From the NCBI GenBank assembly GCA_020002185.1, contig CM034541.1, forward strand, positions 48,839,579 through 48,903,578: a stretch of 64,000 bases of DNA. Reading direction: 5' to 3'. The notes beneath the pieces were generated by a model. The model did not search any database. It was not told the origin of the DNA and was given only the letters and a program-made list of their open reading frames with translations. Shown here piece by piece: positions 49,680 to 60,813 of this stretch. Both the position numbers and the translations under genes were made by a program. The stretch's first letter is position 1. Each line of letters begins with the position of its first letter. The DNA is from Paraescarpia echinospica (Eukaryota; Annelida; Polychaeta; Sabellida; Siboglinidae).

Positions 49680-51360
49680 CATGCATACATGCACTCGCTC
49701 GATTATAGATAAAATCATGTATGATTATCAAGGCCCAGGGAAGCAAGGTCCTGCGTCCTATACGCATAGAAACAGTACTTGGACGGGTGCAAAATAATCG
49801 TTCATGGGTATCAATCACATGTAACAAAAATATATGAATGCCTTTAACTTGGTAGTTTATTATCGAATCAGTTCGCTTGGTATTTCTTTTCACGAGTCCT
49901 TCCAAATAATCATTCCCGTAGGCGTATGTTTCCCGATATGGACTAGATTCCGACGGGTGCTTAATCCTCCGTGTGCGCCGCCCTGCGCGTTGTTTTGCGA
50001 AGCGCCTCTAGGAACTGATTCGCGAACCAGAATACCATTCCAATCCGTGCGCATATCCGTTCTGGCTTTAAGGTTTGAGTGCAGTCGCTGTGCGTTTTAA
50101 GAGTTCCTAATTTATTAGAGCTGTAGTGGTGAAAAAGAAAGCGACCTACGAACATTCTTTTGTATAGCTAACCGCTTGTTATTACCAAACAAATTACATT
50201 TCGTACGGCGACAATAGATAGTGCAAGCACTCCGATCCCGACTCCCATCCCGGAGCCAATCGCACCAGTCGCTCGTCCAACAATCGAACAGATTTGATAC
50301 GTCAGTGTGTTTATGCCATCATTCCACATTTCAGATATACAGAACATAGTTATAAACTATTGATTTTAGGGCACTTTTGAGGCCCAAATAGCGCTCCGAC
50401 TTGAGTCAACATGCGATTTAACCATACAGTAACCCACGACCGTAGCGGCGCACGCTGATTCAAACCGGAGCGAACGCTATTTGGGACATGATATTTCTGA
50501 AACAATGTGGAATGATGGCATGAAGCGAGCGCTATTTGGACATTATATTCCTGAAACAACATAGAATGACGGCATGAACGCACTGAGGTATAATATTTAG
50601 TCACAACTGTCATAATGCCGATATCGGGTTGGGTCCGGATTCTACACGACGTCACAATTAAGTGCCCACAAAGTAATGCGCAGTTCCATCTGCTGTCTAT
50701 TGGCTATTCCAATGCTACTGTCATCACCATGGTCAGGTTTCCCGCCACCAAAACAAATTCAGGAGCCTTCTAAAGTGACTCGTAGCTCCCTCGATATCCT
50801 TAGCTTTGCCTTAGGAGATCCCCCAATGTGACATTTACATGCAAGCTAAGGCATCTAGCAGACTAGCACGCCCTCTCGTAAGTGAGGAAGGCTGCTCTAA
50901 CTTCCAAAACTACATCGATTATCTAAGGAAAACATCAACATATATAACAGTGTATTATAACAAGTCACGCTATTTTGTTAAGGTATTGTTAGTATCAAAC
51001 AATTAATACTATTAACCGGGTTTCCATGGGTTGTATAAGTTGTGGTATTTATAAAACAATACTTACAATTAAAAAAGAGCAATAAGTGGGACTCACGATA
51101 TAGGCTTGGGACCCACTCAAAAGAAGGCTGGGAGTCCCGAGGACCCGTGAACACAAACATCAAGGTAAACCCCTGATCAGGATATATGTAGGTCATATGT
51201 AATGTTGACTTATTCACGTCAAAGCACTTAACAGTTTGATTTACCAAAAACACAATACCGTAATGGTGTAAGATTTATGAAGTCACAACAGTCCAACGTA
51301 TGGTATTACAAATCAATTAACAAATCGTGTGCGTGTTCACGTGCAAGTGCGTGTCAGCGC
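49680..51360. other. Intergenic sequence with one small foldback
   Basis: 50,311-50,399 and 50,462-50,530 are partly inverted copies (atgccatcattccaca and caaatagcgctcc against ggaatgatggcat and gcgctatttgg). A ~55-bp direct repeat of gcgctatttgg...gacggcatgaa lies at 50,468-50,580. No gene recognised. Confidence 0.5.
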
Positions 51361-51364
51361 GGGC

Positions 51365-51394
51365 GTTTGTGTGTGTGGGGTGGGGTTGTGTGTG

Positions 51395-51442
<48 letters not shown>

Positions 51443-51741
51443 CGTGCCTGCGAGCGTGCGTGCGAGAATGACAGCGAGTACATGAGTGAGTGAGTGAGTG
51501 AGTGAGTGAGTGAGTGAGTGAGTGAGTGAGTGAGTGAGTGAGTGAGTGAGTGAGTGAGTGAGTGAGTGAGTGAGTGAGTGAGTAAACGGGAGTATGAATG
51601 AGTGAATTAGAGAGACTTATAGAGAGAGAAAGAAAGAGAGAGGGGTGGTTTAGGGAGAGAGAGGGGATGGAGAAAGAGAGGGGGAGTGAGTGTGAGAGAG
51701 GGGGAGAGAAGGGGAGGATGAGAAAGGGGGGAGGGAGAGAG

Positions 51742-51840
<99 letters not shown>

Positions 51841-51855
51841 CGCGCGCGCGCGCGC
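51365..51855. repeat. Compound microsatellite (GT)n-(GAGT)n-(GA)n-(GC)n
   Basis: GT run to 51,440, about 110 bp of pure GAGT (51,480-51,590), purine-rich GGGA/GAGA to 51,740, GA run to 51,836, then GC run to 51,855. Confidence 0.95.
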
Positions 51856-52935
51856 CCGGTGATCAACACACCCTTGAAAGGAGAACCTCACACTAGATGT
51901 AGATGGTCTTTACAGTACCGTCCATAGGACCTCTGGAAAAAATTTCATTGAATTGTTAACCAGGGTTGATGCAATATCACCCTAACGTCAAACAGACACC
52001 GCCATACGGGTGACAACGAGGAAGCAAAGACAGTCACATGCCGGCACAACACCAACACCGAATGCGCGTTTTACAATTAGCTGATATGTCTTAGCACTTC
52101 CCAGCTAGTTAGGGTTTGTAAAGTACGCTAGTGTGCCATTGCACCTCGTAGCTATCCAATTAGTGGACACATTACCCATATGCGTTGTAGCATTATGATG
52201 TGCCCCCAAGTCCCTTTAGACACTGTATTTGGCTTAAGTTAAAGGGTATCCAATCCTTTAATTAACCACAGTTAGGACATTCTCTTGTCCTGGATACCTG
52301 GGATAAGCCCAAGTTGGCTTAATGTGTGGATCGTATTATTTATTTAGCGCATTCAATGCTGAGTGAAGGTCAAGGCAATGTAACTCACCCCTGTCGGTCC
52401 TGGGGCCCCGTCCCGGCATCCTGTCCGCCCGCTAGTAACGCTAATTTGATTTCCCTGCACGAGACGCGTTTCGACTATTGAATTCTCATCAGCCGGTGCT
52501 TGTGAATCAATCGAGCCGCCCAAAAAGGGGCGACTTTTCGATCGAAGACAAAATAAGAGACACGTGACACAACAGGCAAGAATGTCTTATGCCCAGCACC
52601 CGCCACGCGACGCAACTGATAGTGATAAAAACACGTGGTCCACTTATTTTTATCACTGGAGCGTGGTCGCCGAGGCATTGTTTACCCAAGACAATGGCCA
52701 CCGGCGCGTTGAGTCGCAACTTCACGCTACGGCGCTCTTCGTGAATGGATGAAGTCGTGTCGAGAATCCCCGGACGGGAGTACAACCCAATCGATAAGCA
52801 TCGCATCGATCCCAGAGAAAGGTAATAATTGTCTTCTATTTTTAGAGAACAAACGTCATACAAACCTACCTGCTCTTGCTAGTAGGTATTTTAGGAAAAT
52901 GGATGCACTGGGTTCAATATCCTATGTTAAGGATT
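51856..52935. other. Intergenic sequence with a short palindrome
   Basis: AGTGATAAAAA at 52,621 is mirrored by TTTTTATCACT ending 52,657, a hairpin with an 11-bp stem. No gene recognised. Confidence 0.45.
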
Positions 52936-52939
52936 TGGA

Positions 52940-53000
52940 ACATGAACGAAGACCCTAACGCATAGTCAACGCCATAATAACATCTCGGCTGGACTATTGC
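52940..53000 (+). pseudogene. LINE reverse transcriptase fragment cut by the gap
   Basis: The last bases before the gap encode RIVNAIITSRLDYC, the conserved segment after the RT palm in CR1/jockey-like LINEs. Too short for more. Confidence 0.65.
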
Positions 53001-54000
53001 NNNNNNNNNNNNNNNNNNNNNNNNNNNNNNNNNNNNNNNNNNNNNNNNNNNNNNNNNNNNNNNNNNNNNNNNNNNNNNNNNNNNNNNNNNNNNNNNNNNN
53101 NNNNNNNNNNNNNNNNNNNNNNNNNNNNNNNNNNNNNNNNNNNNNNNNNNNNNNNNNNNNNNNNNNNNNNNNNNNNNNNNNNNNNNNNNNNNNNNNNNNN
53201 NNNNNNNNNNNNNNNNNNNNNNNNNNNNNNNNNNNNNNNNNNNNNNNNNNNNNNNNNNNNNNNNNNNNNNNNNNNNNNNNNNNNNNNNNNNNNNNNNNNN
53301 NNNNNNNNNNNNNNNNNNNNNNNNNNNNNNNNNNNNNNNNNNNNNNNNNNNNNNNNNNNNNNNNNNNNNNNNNNNNNNNNNNNNNNNNNNNNNNNNNNNN
53401 NNNNNNNNNNNNNNNNNNNNNNNNNNNNNNNNNNNNNNNNNNNNNNNNNNNNNNNNNNNNNNNNNNNNNNNNNNNNNNNNNNNNNNNNNNNNNNNNNNNN
53501 NNNNNNNNNNNNNNNNNNNNNNNNNNNNNNNNNNNNNNNNNNNNNNNNNNNNNNNNNNNNNNNNNNNNNNNNNNNNNNNNNNNNNNNNNNNNNNNNNNNN
53601 NNNNNNNNNNNNNNNNNNNNNNNNNNNNNNNNNNNNNNNNNNNNNNNNNNNNNNNNNNNNNNNNNNNNNNNNNNNNNNNNNNNNNNNNNNNNNNNNNNNN
53701 NNNNNNNNNNNNNNNNNNNNNNNNNNNNNNNNNNNNNNNNNNNNNNNNNNNNNNNNNNNNNNNNNNNNNNNNNNNNNNNNNNNNNNNNNNNNNNNNNNNN
53801 NNNNNNNNNNNNNNNNNNNNNNNNNNNNNNNNNNNNNNNNNNNNNNNNNNNNNNNNNNNNNNNNNNNNNNNNNNNNNNNNNNNNNNNNNNNNNNNNNNNN
53901 NNNNNNNNNNNNNNNNNNNNNNNNNNNNNNNNNNNNNNNNNNNNNNNNNNNNNNNNNNNNNNNNNNNNNNNNNNNNNNNNNNNNNNNNNNNNNNNNNNNN
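53001..54000. other. Assembly gap of exactly 1000 N
   Basis: A round-number run of N, so probably a placeholder of unknown length. By comparison with copy 1 its right edge lies about 70 bp past the (GA)n array, a likely reason for the break. Confidence 0.98.
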
Positions 54001-54004
54001 CAAG

Positions 54005-54615
54005 CTCATGGCAGAAAGACCAACAGAAGAGAAAAAACAGCATCATATAGAAAAATGTTGGTACTATCGGTTAAGCTGAAAACTACAGAAAAAGATGCTT
54101 AAGTACCGAAAACATATAGAACGCTTGAAGGCACACTATCCTGACGCCAATGATGGTAGGGCCGTTCTGACACCTAAAACAAAAAAGACAGAAACCATGT
54201 GGAAAGGGCGAAGGCAAGTCAGAAAGCAATTAACTTTCTCGTTGACAGCCCAGCTGCACAAAAGACGTAAAGAGCAGAAGTCGAATAAAGGTATGCAGGC
54301 ATTCCATAAGGTTTTGGAACTGGGCACATCTTGAAGTAGCGGTGAAAACCATTGGTATATCGAGGTCGGCTGTCAACAATAACAAGAAACAAAACATTAA
54401 ATAGTCCGTGTATGAACGGAAGAAACACACTATTATTGTTACAGCAGAAACAAGAGAGCACGTCATTAGTTTCTTCTGCAGAGAGATGACATTAGCAGAG
54501 CAACAGCTGGTGTACAAGAGACGGTGACCAAAGATGGACAAGGAATGCAGGAAAGGTATATGTTGAAGTCAGTATCGGAGCTATACAAAACGTTCAGCAC
54601 CTCGTCGTTTGCACT
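54005..54615 (+). pseudogene. Basic protein gene of unknown family, decayed (copy 2)
   Basis: Same as the copy at 41,859 from its middle onward: LKYRKHIERLKAHYPDAND, KKTETMWKGRRQVRKQLT and RRKEQKSNKGMQAFHKV in one 79-codon frame (54,095-54,334) that copy 1 has lost to a stop. Later EQQLVYKRR and QERYMLKSVSELY lie in another frame. The start is inside the gap. Confidence 0.5.
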
Positions 54616-55457
54616 ACCAACACCTGAATTCACATCTGATCAGTTACTATGATATGTTTCAGGTGGATGGCATCACCTAATATGGCCAAATACCGATCGT
54701 ATTTAGTGGACGGATGTGAGGAATCAGAAGAGCCAATAGACACTGTACTAAAGATACTCCCACCAGTGGCTGTAAACTCAAAACAAGGATATCTGCAAGT
54801 TCTCCCAGAAGAAGAACTTCGTACAGAGTCATATTTTCGGAAATAACTTACTAATGCATTGCTGCTAACCATGGCAATCAGTTGACCTTACTTCCGCTTG
54901 CATTGATCAAATTTCAATGTCCTTTGGATAATATAAAGTGAATGTGTTACCATCGATATAATTTTACATTTTCTTCATAGGGTACCGATACATACAAACA
55001 CCACTCAGTTTGATGACATACGGCTCCGTTTACGGTGCTATTTTAACCCCCTCCCACCCCCCAGAAAAAAATTAAGCTCTGCTGCGTATGGCAATCGATT
55101 AAGATGCCATGTTAGTCTAATATGCGATACCTTAACAAATATCGGAACTAGTTGACATAATGATTGCATAATTATTTATATATTTGCCAATAAAAGTCTG
55201 CTCAAACGTAATCATCTTGTTTGAAGTGTTCACGCTACCACAGCTGTCCCCTTTTATCTTCTACTCGACGAAAGGTAATTACCCACGCCTTGTATCTTGC
55301 CCTGTCTTCAGGAAACTCATGCCCCCTCTGTTATGACAACCGTAAACACAACAACAAGGCATCGCGGGAGATGAAAGGAGATGCAGTTGGCTTTACGTTT
55401 GTTTACCAAGCGTGACCGAGTAAACAACTCAGAACCGGAAGTTGACAGGAGGACCGG

Positions 55458-55979
55458 TTGCTAGCACCCCTGGCGTCATTTACATGCGAATTCCGCCATT
55501 GTTGCAAGTCTCCCATAAGGGTTCTACCGGGGGATATGCAAAATAGAGTAGCCAGTTTAGTGTTGCCAACGTTAGCTTGGCATGCCCATGTGCCAGAGAA
55601 GGTTAGAGACATGATTTATGAGGGGAATTTGTCGACTTATATACTTTGCTGCCGGAGATTAGCTTCGATCATCAAGACTATAATGTCACAATACGACCCG
55701 GGGAGGATGGTAATCCAGCAGTGTGTGTGACCCATAAGACGAAACCCCAGAGCCGTTCTTTCAGTTAATGGTCAAGAGCCTTCCAGGTATTCATGTCGGT
55801 GTTTTGGTGAAGCCAGGGAATGCTGTGGTGGTGTGAGTGATGGACCTGGGATTGTATTAGTTATGAGTTGTGGTTCAGTGCCGTGCAGCAGCCGTCTCCC
55901 AGGGTGGCACCACAGGCGGGACCATCCTTTCTCAACAGGGGTACAGGTAGCCGTGCAAACCGGGACTGCTGGGCCTTTA
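55458..55979 (+). pseudogene. DIRS gag-like ORF, first part (copy 2)
   Basis: Same frames and stop as in copy 1. Interrupted at the TTTA at 55976-55979. The second part resumes at 60,683. Confidence 0.6.
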
Positions 55980-56479
55980 GGGGTCAGCACACTGTTGGAC
56001 TTCCTGCTTGATTACAGACGAAAAAAAATGCAGTATATTTTTGAGAAATGATTTTTTACAATGTTCACTTGCTCTGACATAAGTGCATTTGAGTAGTCAG
56101 ATTTCTAGATGTGATTGTAGAAGCTGTTTACAGTAAAATTGTGTCTTTTTAGCTGATTCTACTAAGCGGAAGGGTATCTGGCAGCAATTTGGCTTGTTGA
56201 CACTTAAGCCGGATTACTGCCTGCATCCATTTGTAAATATTGACGGGTGTCATACATACAGGCATTTTGCAAGAGCTAGAGATATTAGATTTTGACTAAA
56301 CTAGACCAGCATGTCAATGAGATGATAATACCAGTAGGTGAGAAGTTTAAGAAACTTTATAGGTCACGTTTTCTTATAATCACATAAAACGTTAACATGG
56401 TCGCCAATGGGAAAACTGACAGTGTGCTGATCCCAATTAAAGTCCCTAGCAACGGAAACACGCTACACAGTGAGGCATC

Positions 56480-56911
56480 ATGGACGACAGGTTTTATGAA
56501 AAATATGCAGACAAAATTAATGAAAATGTGTCTATTTCAACAAACAATCAGTGTATATTGTGGACAGGCTGCACAAAAGGCACAGGGGTGAAATACGGAG
56601 CAGTTAGCTGCAAGTTTAGATGTGGAAATAGACGTACCATCACGGCACACCGGTTAAGCTATATGCTGCACCACAGGAGAACATTTATAAGAGCGAATCT
56701 AGATGCTTCACATCTCTGCCACAATAGTCTCTGTGTGACAGCCACACATGTCAGCCTGGAACCACACGGTGTCAACAATGAAATAATTTCTTGCGTGAAA
56801 TCAGGCGAATGTCGTGGTCATGGCATTTACCCTGCATGCATGTTAGATTTAAAATTAAATCCATTAAAAATGGTGAGCACTTACATTTTTTCGGGAGTTC
56901 GTGTACGATGA
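56480..56911 (+). CDS. His-Me finger (I-PpoI-like, zinc-binding) endonuclease
   Basis: 143 residues from an ATG 46 bp into the module. Residues 22-46 contain NNQCILWTGCTKGTGVKYG and AVSC (C25, C31, C44), AHRLSYMLHH (H57), then ASHLCHNSLCVTATHVSLEP (H78, C80, H81, C85, H90) and NNEIISC (N99/N100, C105). A last C/H set is ECRGHGIYPAC (C111, H114, C120). The order C-C-C/H, then S-H-L-C-H-N-x-x-C-x(4)-H, then N-N-x(3)-C, is that of the zinc-binding loop of I-PpoI-type homing endonucleases. There the first His is the general base and the Asn holds the metal. It probably nicks or cuts DNA. Whether it serves transposition is inference from its place beside the transposase. The frame is intact. Confidence 0.85.
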   Translation: MDDRFYEKYADKINENVSISTNNQCILWTGCTKGTGVKYGAVSCKFRCGNRRTITAHRLSYMLHHRRTFIRANLDASHLCHNSLCVTATHVSLEPHGVNNEIISCVKSGECRGHGIYPACMLDLKLNPLKMVSTYIFSGVRVR

Positions 56912-57011
56912 ACTTTTCCGATGTGTGATCGTTACAACTGGTCACTGATATATGTCGACATCAGTCAGCCCCTGCTGTCACTGATGTAGCATTGCATCGT
57001 GTCGATTGATT

Positions 57012-57188
57012 ATGGTACTCAAGATGTTCGTGGTGCTCGTAGTCGGATTGTGTTTGCATGAATGTCGGCAGGCAGATGGTGTCGTGTGTGTCGGATGGTC
57101 TAGGTCTTCACATTGTGTTTGCATGGATGATGGTCAGTTTGCAGCCCAAGTAGACGCTGCAGAAATACAGAATGTCGTATTGTTATAA
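57012..57188 (+). CDS. Short ORF with signal-peptide-like start, doubtful
   Basis: 58 codons: MVLKMFVVLVVGLCLHECRQ, then a stretch with five more cysteines or so (VVCVGWSRSSHCVCMDDGQ). The hydrophobic start looks like a secretion signal. It lies in the 326-bp gap between the two convergent genes and may equally be the 3' UTR of either. No family recognised. Confidence 0.2.
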   Translation: MVLKMFVVLVVGLCLHECRQADGVVCVGWSRSSHCVCMDDGQFAAQVDAAEIQNVVLL

Positions 57189-57237
57189 TGTTGTGTATGC
57201 ACATTGTGCTCGTGTGTATGTGTGTCTATGTGTCTGT

Positions 57238-59460
57238 CTACTCTCTGCTTGCGTAAGAGTGATCGGCCGATTTTCGTGACCTTAACGAATATGGGTGATC
57301 AGTACGATTTCCCGGTGGCTGTCGGCGCCTCCTTCTCACTGGTGTAACTGCCGTTGCTGTCACTGCTACTGTTGTTACTGTATGACTTGCTGGTTTGGGA
57401 TCAAGTTGACTCTTTCTGTAGATGTCGTCTTGGCATCTCTGTCGTTTCGCCCTAATGTAGTCTCTCATCCTCTTTGACTTGGTGGCTCGTCTGTGTAGGC
57501 GCACCGATGGCCGTCTGGCATATTGTCGTTGGTAAGCTACATCTTGCTGGATCCGTTTAACAGCGTGAGCAACTCTTCCGCCCTTTGTAATGGGACACTG
57601 CACATTTTCCAATTTTCGTAGCATTGAATCTCCAGCACCGTAGTTTAGACGATCGATGACTGAACACACACGTCCCAGTGCATTTCGACTGAATTTAACG
57701 TTCTTAGGTACCGACGCGGAATAAGCTCTGTTTGCAGATTCATTTGGATTTGTTGTTAGTCTGCGTCGTGTCATTTGAAGTGCGGCATTGCCAAGACGCA
57801 TTTCAATCAGTCCTTGAAGTGTTGCTCGATCACTGTCTGTCATATTTAGTCGCGTGAGGCCGCAGGCCTTCAAATGCTGTGAGGTATTCCACCAATTCTT
57901 GCGACCACCACGGCAGACAATTGCATGTCTGCGACAGTTTCTGCACGAGCCAGAATAGCAGTCGAGTGTGGCTTGAATGATGTCGGGCATACGTCTAGTT
58001 ATAACTGTCGTGTCACTGTCGTGAAGTATGTGGACACTTGTGTAGATCTTCTGGCATCTTGTTTTCACATCTTCCGCAAACATTTTTCTGTTTTCTGCTC
58101 GCCTTGCAGCAGTTTCTCCTGGAAACATCCTGGGGGAGAATGATGCTTTCATGATATGACGAAATTGCGTTTGAGACAGATGCGTCGTATCAGATTGCCT
58201 CTGTGTCTCCATACCTGCTGGCATTGCATCTTGTACACCTCGCGATGCTAATGCATCACCGTCTGTAGCAACATACTTGATTGCAGCGTCATCTTGTGCT
58301 AAACTGTCGCCAATTTTTTTCCCAATTCTGTACTCGGACAGCGGATCTGTTGCTTGCACATTGGCCGTGCAACCAGCATGGCCAGGACAGGTGACATTGA
58401 CACCCTTGTTCCGAAGTGAAGCTCCTAGTTTACACAGCTTGCTGTCCATCCAGAAAGCTATGATTTCCTTTTCACAAGTTTGCCAACTGATTGCAGTTCC
58501 CAAAGCCTGTGACGCATTCTGCCCACCACAGCTGTAAGTGTTTTTGAGATTTGTGGAGTTGTACCGAACATCGACGCTTATGTTAATCGGAGCATCTTCT
58601 GGCAGACCACGCAGAGTGTTGAACTCTTTTGTTTTCTGTCTTCTCCTGTGCAAGTCGTCCATGGTTGCTTGTGCGGTGACAGTTGCGACCTTGTTTGCAG
58701 TTCTCTGTAATCCTGTGCGACTAGGTGGTGGTGTGTCCATTGCAGCTAGAATGTGACGGATCTTTGTGGTCCCTATTGTCGAATCCTGGAGACCGACGTG
58801 AAGTGCGACATTAGTTGTAGCAGCTCGCTGACCACTACGTCCAGTGCTGACCTCAGTGTATAGTTTGTACATGCGCGAATGATAGTCACAATTTGTACAT
58901 CGGAGTGATTGCTTCCAACAGAGACCAATCTGTTGTTCATGGTATATTTGAAACTGTGGAGAAGTGCACGTCGTCTTGCAGGCGTGCTCAGTGTAACATT
59001 CATTCCACATCTGAGCACTCTTTTCCATATTTAGCAGACGCATCTCGGATGCTCCTTGATTTTCGTCTGGCTGGAGGTAGCTGTCTGTTAAATCTGGGCA
59101 TCGGTATGGCCGCGGTCGTAGAATTTTGCTATTGCCAGGCCTGCCGTCAGCATCGGGTACCGTTAACAGTCCACCAGAAGTTTCTTGTACGACTTTTGAA
59201 AAGTCAGCCATGCCGAGTCGTGGCATCCATACATGACTGTGTGGTGTTTCTGTTGATTCACCATGCATTGCTTCAAAATGTGGGTGGCCTTGTTGGAAAC
59301 CGCGCTGATTTCTCCTCATTCCTCTAACAGGCGGTGTCTTCCTATCACTACGTTTGCTAAGTTTACCAGTCTCATAATTTGCTTTCTCCTTCATTGTAAT
59401 AATGCAGAATAATCCCGGCAGAATCACAGTTGAAAGGGACAAACCGTTATTTGAAATCAC
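57238..59460 (-). CDS. DDE transposase, Mutator-like transposase-domain family
   Basis: An uninterrupted 740-codon frame on the minus strand; a second Met at residue 23 is also a possible start. The N-terminal 200 residues carry cysteine pairs (LRCTNCDYHSRM, C188/C191), probably zinc-binding. The catalytic domain has ISVDVRYNS (D297), NTYSCGGQNASQALGTA, GCTANVQATDPLSEYRIG, VATDGDALASRGVQDAM (D400/D402), THLSQTQFRHIMKASF, PRMFPGETAARR, an insertion with CYSGSCRNCRRHAIVC (zinc ligands C501, C506, C509, H512, C516), then NPNESANRAYSASVPKN (E574). The tail is very basic (RRRRRQPPG), a nuclear signal. D297-D400/402-E574 fits a DDE triad with an insertion before the Glu. It would cut and join element ends. 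The long clean frame in otherwise decayed surroundings indicates a young insertion. Confidence 0.85.
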   Translation of the reverse strand: MISNNGLSLSTVILPGLFCIITMKEKANYETGKLSKRSDRKTPPVRGMRRNQRGFQQGHPHFEAMHGESTETPHSHVWMPRLGMADFSKVVQETSGGLLTVPDADGRPGNSKILRPRPYRCPDLTDSYLQPDENQGASEMRLLNMEKSAQMWNECYTEHACKTTCTSPQFQIYHEQQIGLCWKQSLRCTNCDYHSRMYKLYTEVSTGRSGQRAATTNVALHVGLQDSTIGTTKIRHILAAMDTPPPSRTGLQRTANKVATVTAQATMDDLHRRRQKTKEFNTLRGLPEDAPINISVDVRYNSTNLKNTYSCGGQNASQALGTAISWQTCEKEIIAFWMDSKLCKLGASLRNKGVNVTCPGHAGCTANVQATDPLSEYRIGKKIGDSLAQDDAAIKYVATDGDALASRGVQDAMPAGMETQRQSDTTHLSQTQFRHIMKASFSPRMFPGETAARRAENRKMFAEDVKTRCQKIYTSVHILHDSDTTVITRRMPDIIQATLDCYSGSCRNCRRHAIVCRGGRKNWWNTSQHLKACGLTRLNMTDSDRATLQGLIEMRLGNAALQMTRRRLTTNPNESANRAYSASVPKNVKFSRNALGRVCSVIDRLNYGAGDSMLRKLENVQCPITKGGRVAHAVKRIQQDVAYQRQYARRPSVRLHRRATKSKRMRDYIRAKRQRCQDDIYRKSQLDPKPASHTVTTVAVTATAVTPVRRRRRQPPGNRTDHPYSLRSRKSADHSYASRE

Positions 59461-60223
59461 AGACTTCTAATGAGTCTGAAAGTCCAAATCACAGTGACAG
59501 AACTTGGGTGTGATAAGGGGGGTGGGGAGAGAATCACATTAGTGAAGCCTCCATTTGGAAATCTATATCATAAATGGACCAATGACATTGCAGAAGGGTG
59601 ATTAAACAATCTTTTTTTGTTTACTTCAGCTAATTAAACACATGTGAAGAGGTTGGAGCAACCCTAATGACATCTTGGCAGAGTGACTACTGGGAGTCAG
59701 CTCCTAGGACATACAGTCACCTGACTTGATCAGTACTCAATCAGGCAAGTGCCACAGTGTATTGAATGTCTACTAATTGGGTTGTGTAATACTGTGCAAT
59801 TGAACTCATTAAGACGTCTGGCCTTTGAAGAATCCACACTTTAAGGTCATACATCATGTATAATTACAGTTGTCTAATAGGGAAAAAGTAAAAAAATCAA
59901 TATAAATATAAATGCAACATAACAACTGCCTGTATGTGATATGTTTACAGAAAACATACTGGACTTTCTGGAAAACAGGGTTAGGTGTTCATATATGCCG
60001 CATGAGAAAGTGTGTACAGTGTAGAGTTATGCCAGATTAGAATATGTCCAACAGTAAAATGCTTACTCATATGGTGCCCGGTCAAGTAGGGTGGCGCTTT
60101 TGAAATGTGTATAGAAAAAAAACATGTGGATGAATTACAAAAAAAAATATTGCACAGTGTTTGAGATATGAATGCCTCTAAAATATAGTAATTTCAATTT
60201 TTTTCTCAAAAATTGCCATACCT
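59461..60223. other. Right non-coding part of the transposase module
   Basis: AT-rich upstream region of the transposase gene. No TIR similar to the left end of the module was found beyond a possible AGTCCCTAGCAA / AGGTATGGCAA resemblance. Confidence 0.5.
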
Positions 60224-60813
60224 ATTTGGGGTCAGCACACTGTTGGACTTCCTGCTTGATTACAGACGAAAAAAAGTGCAGTATATTTTTGAGAAATGAT
60301 TTTTTACAATGTTCACTTGCTCTGACATAAGTGCATTTGAGTAGTCAGATTTCTAGATGTGATTGTAGAATCTGTTGACAGTAAAATTTTGTCTTTTTAG
60401 CTGATTCTACTAAGCGGAAGGGTATCTGGCAGCAATTTGGCTAGTTGACACTTAAGCCGGATTACTGCCTGCATCCATTTGTAAATATTGACGGGTGTCA
60501 TACATACAGGCATTTTGCAAGAGCTAGAGATATTAGATTTTGAATAAACTCGACCAGCATGTCAATGAGATGATAATAACAGCAGGTGAGAAGTTTAAGA
60601 AACTTTATAGGTCACGTTTTCTTATAATCACATAAAACGTTAACATGGTCGCCAATGGGAAAACTGACAGTGTGCTGAGCCCTTTAACCAGGGGCGATGT
60701 ATGCGAAATCCCTGTCCATTCAAGCATCTCTGCAGGTGGTGCCCACCCTGGTGTGGTGGTTCCCACCCTGTGTTCCGGTCCCCGAAGTCCCACATTCGTA
60801 AATCAGGTGCCCA

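Larger units (their letters stand above)
54001..56438 (+). repeat. Large duplicated segment, copy 2, left part
   Basis: 54,001 corresponds to 42,084. It includes the remains of the basic-protein gene (RRQVRKQLTFSLTAQLHKRR readable at 54,200), non-coding sequence, the DIRS gag-like start and MITE unit L. It contains 33 bp (54,440-54,472) missing from copy 1. Confidence 0.95.
55980..60682 (+). mobile_element. Composite transposon: two MITE-like units flanking an endonuclease-transposase module
   Basis: Outer boundaries: TTTA, then GGGGTCAGCACACTGTT at 55,980, and GACAGTGTGCTGAGCCC ending 60,682, then TTTA. Unit L (55,980-56,434) and unit R (60,228-60,682) are direct repeats, each with its own inverted ends. 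Between them, 56,439-60,223 holds a plus-strand His-Me endonuclease gene and a minus-strand DDE transposase gene. In copy 1 the two units are separated by only AATTT; here the junctions read AATT...ATTT. The module therefore either inserted with a 3-bp ATT duplication, or was deleted in copy 1 by recombination at that short match. Confidence 0.85.

Noticed and set aside
49834..50100. 88-codon frame with several cysteines and prolines
   Set aside because: No family resemblance and no conserved context.
52966..54079. Three ~350-codon frames across 53,001-54,000
   Set aside because: Composed of unknown residues from the N gap.
58893..59327. 144-codon plus-strand frame opposite the transposase N-terminus
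   Set aside because: Antisense shadow of the 740-codon transposase frame.
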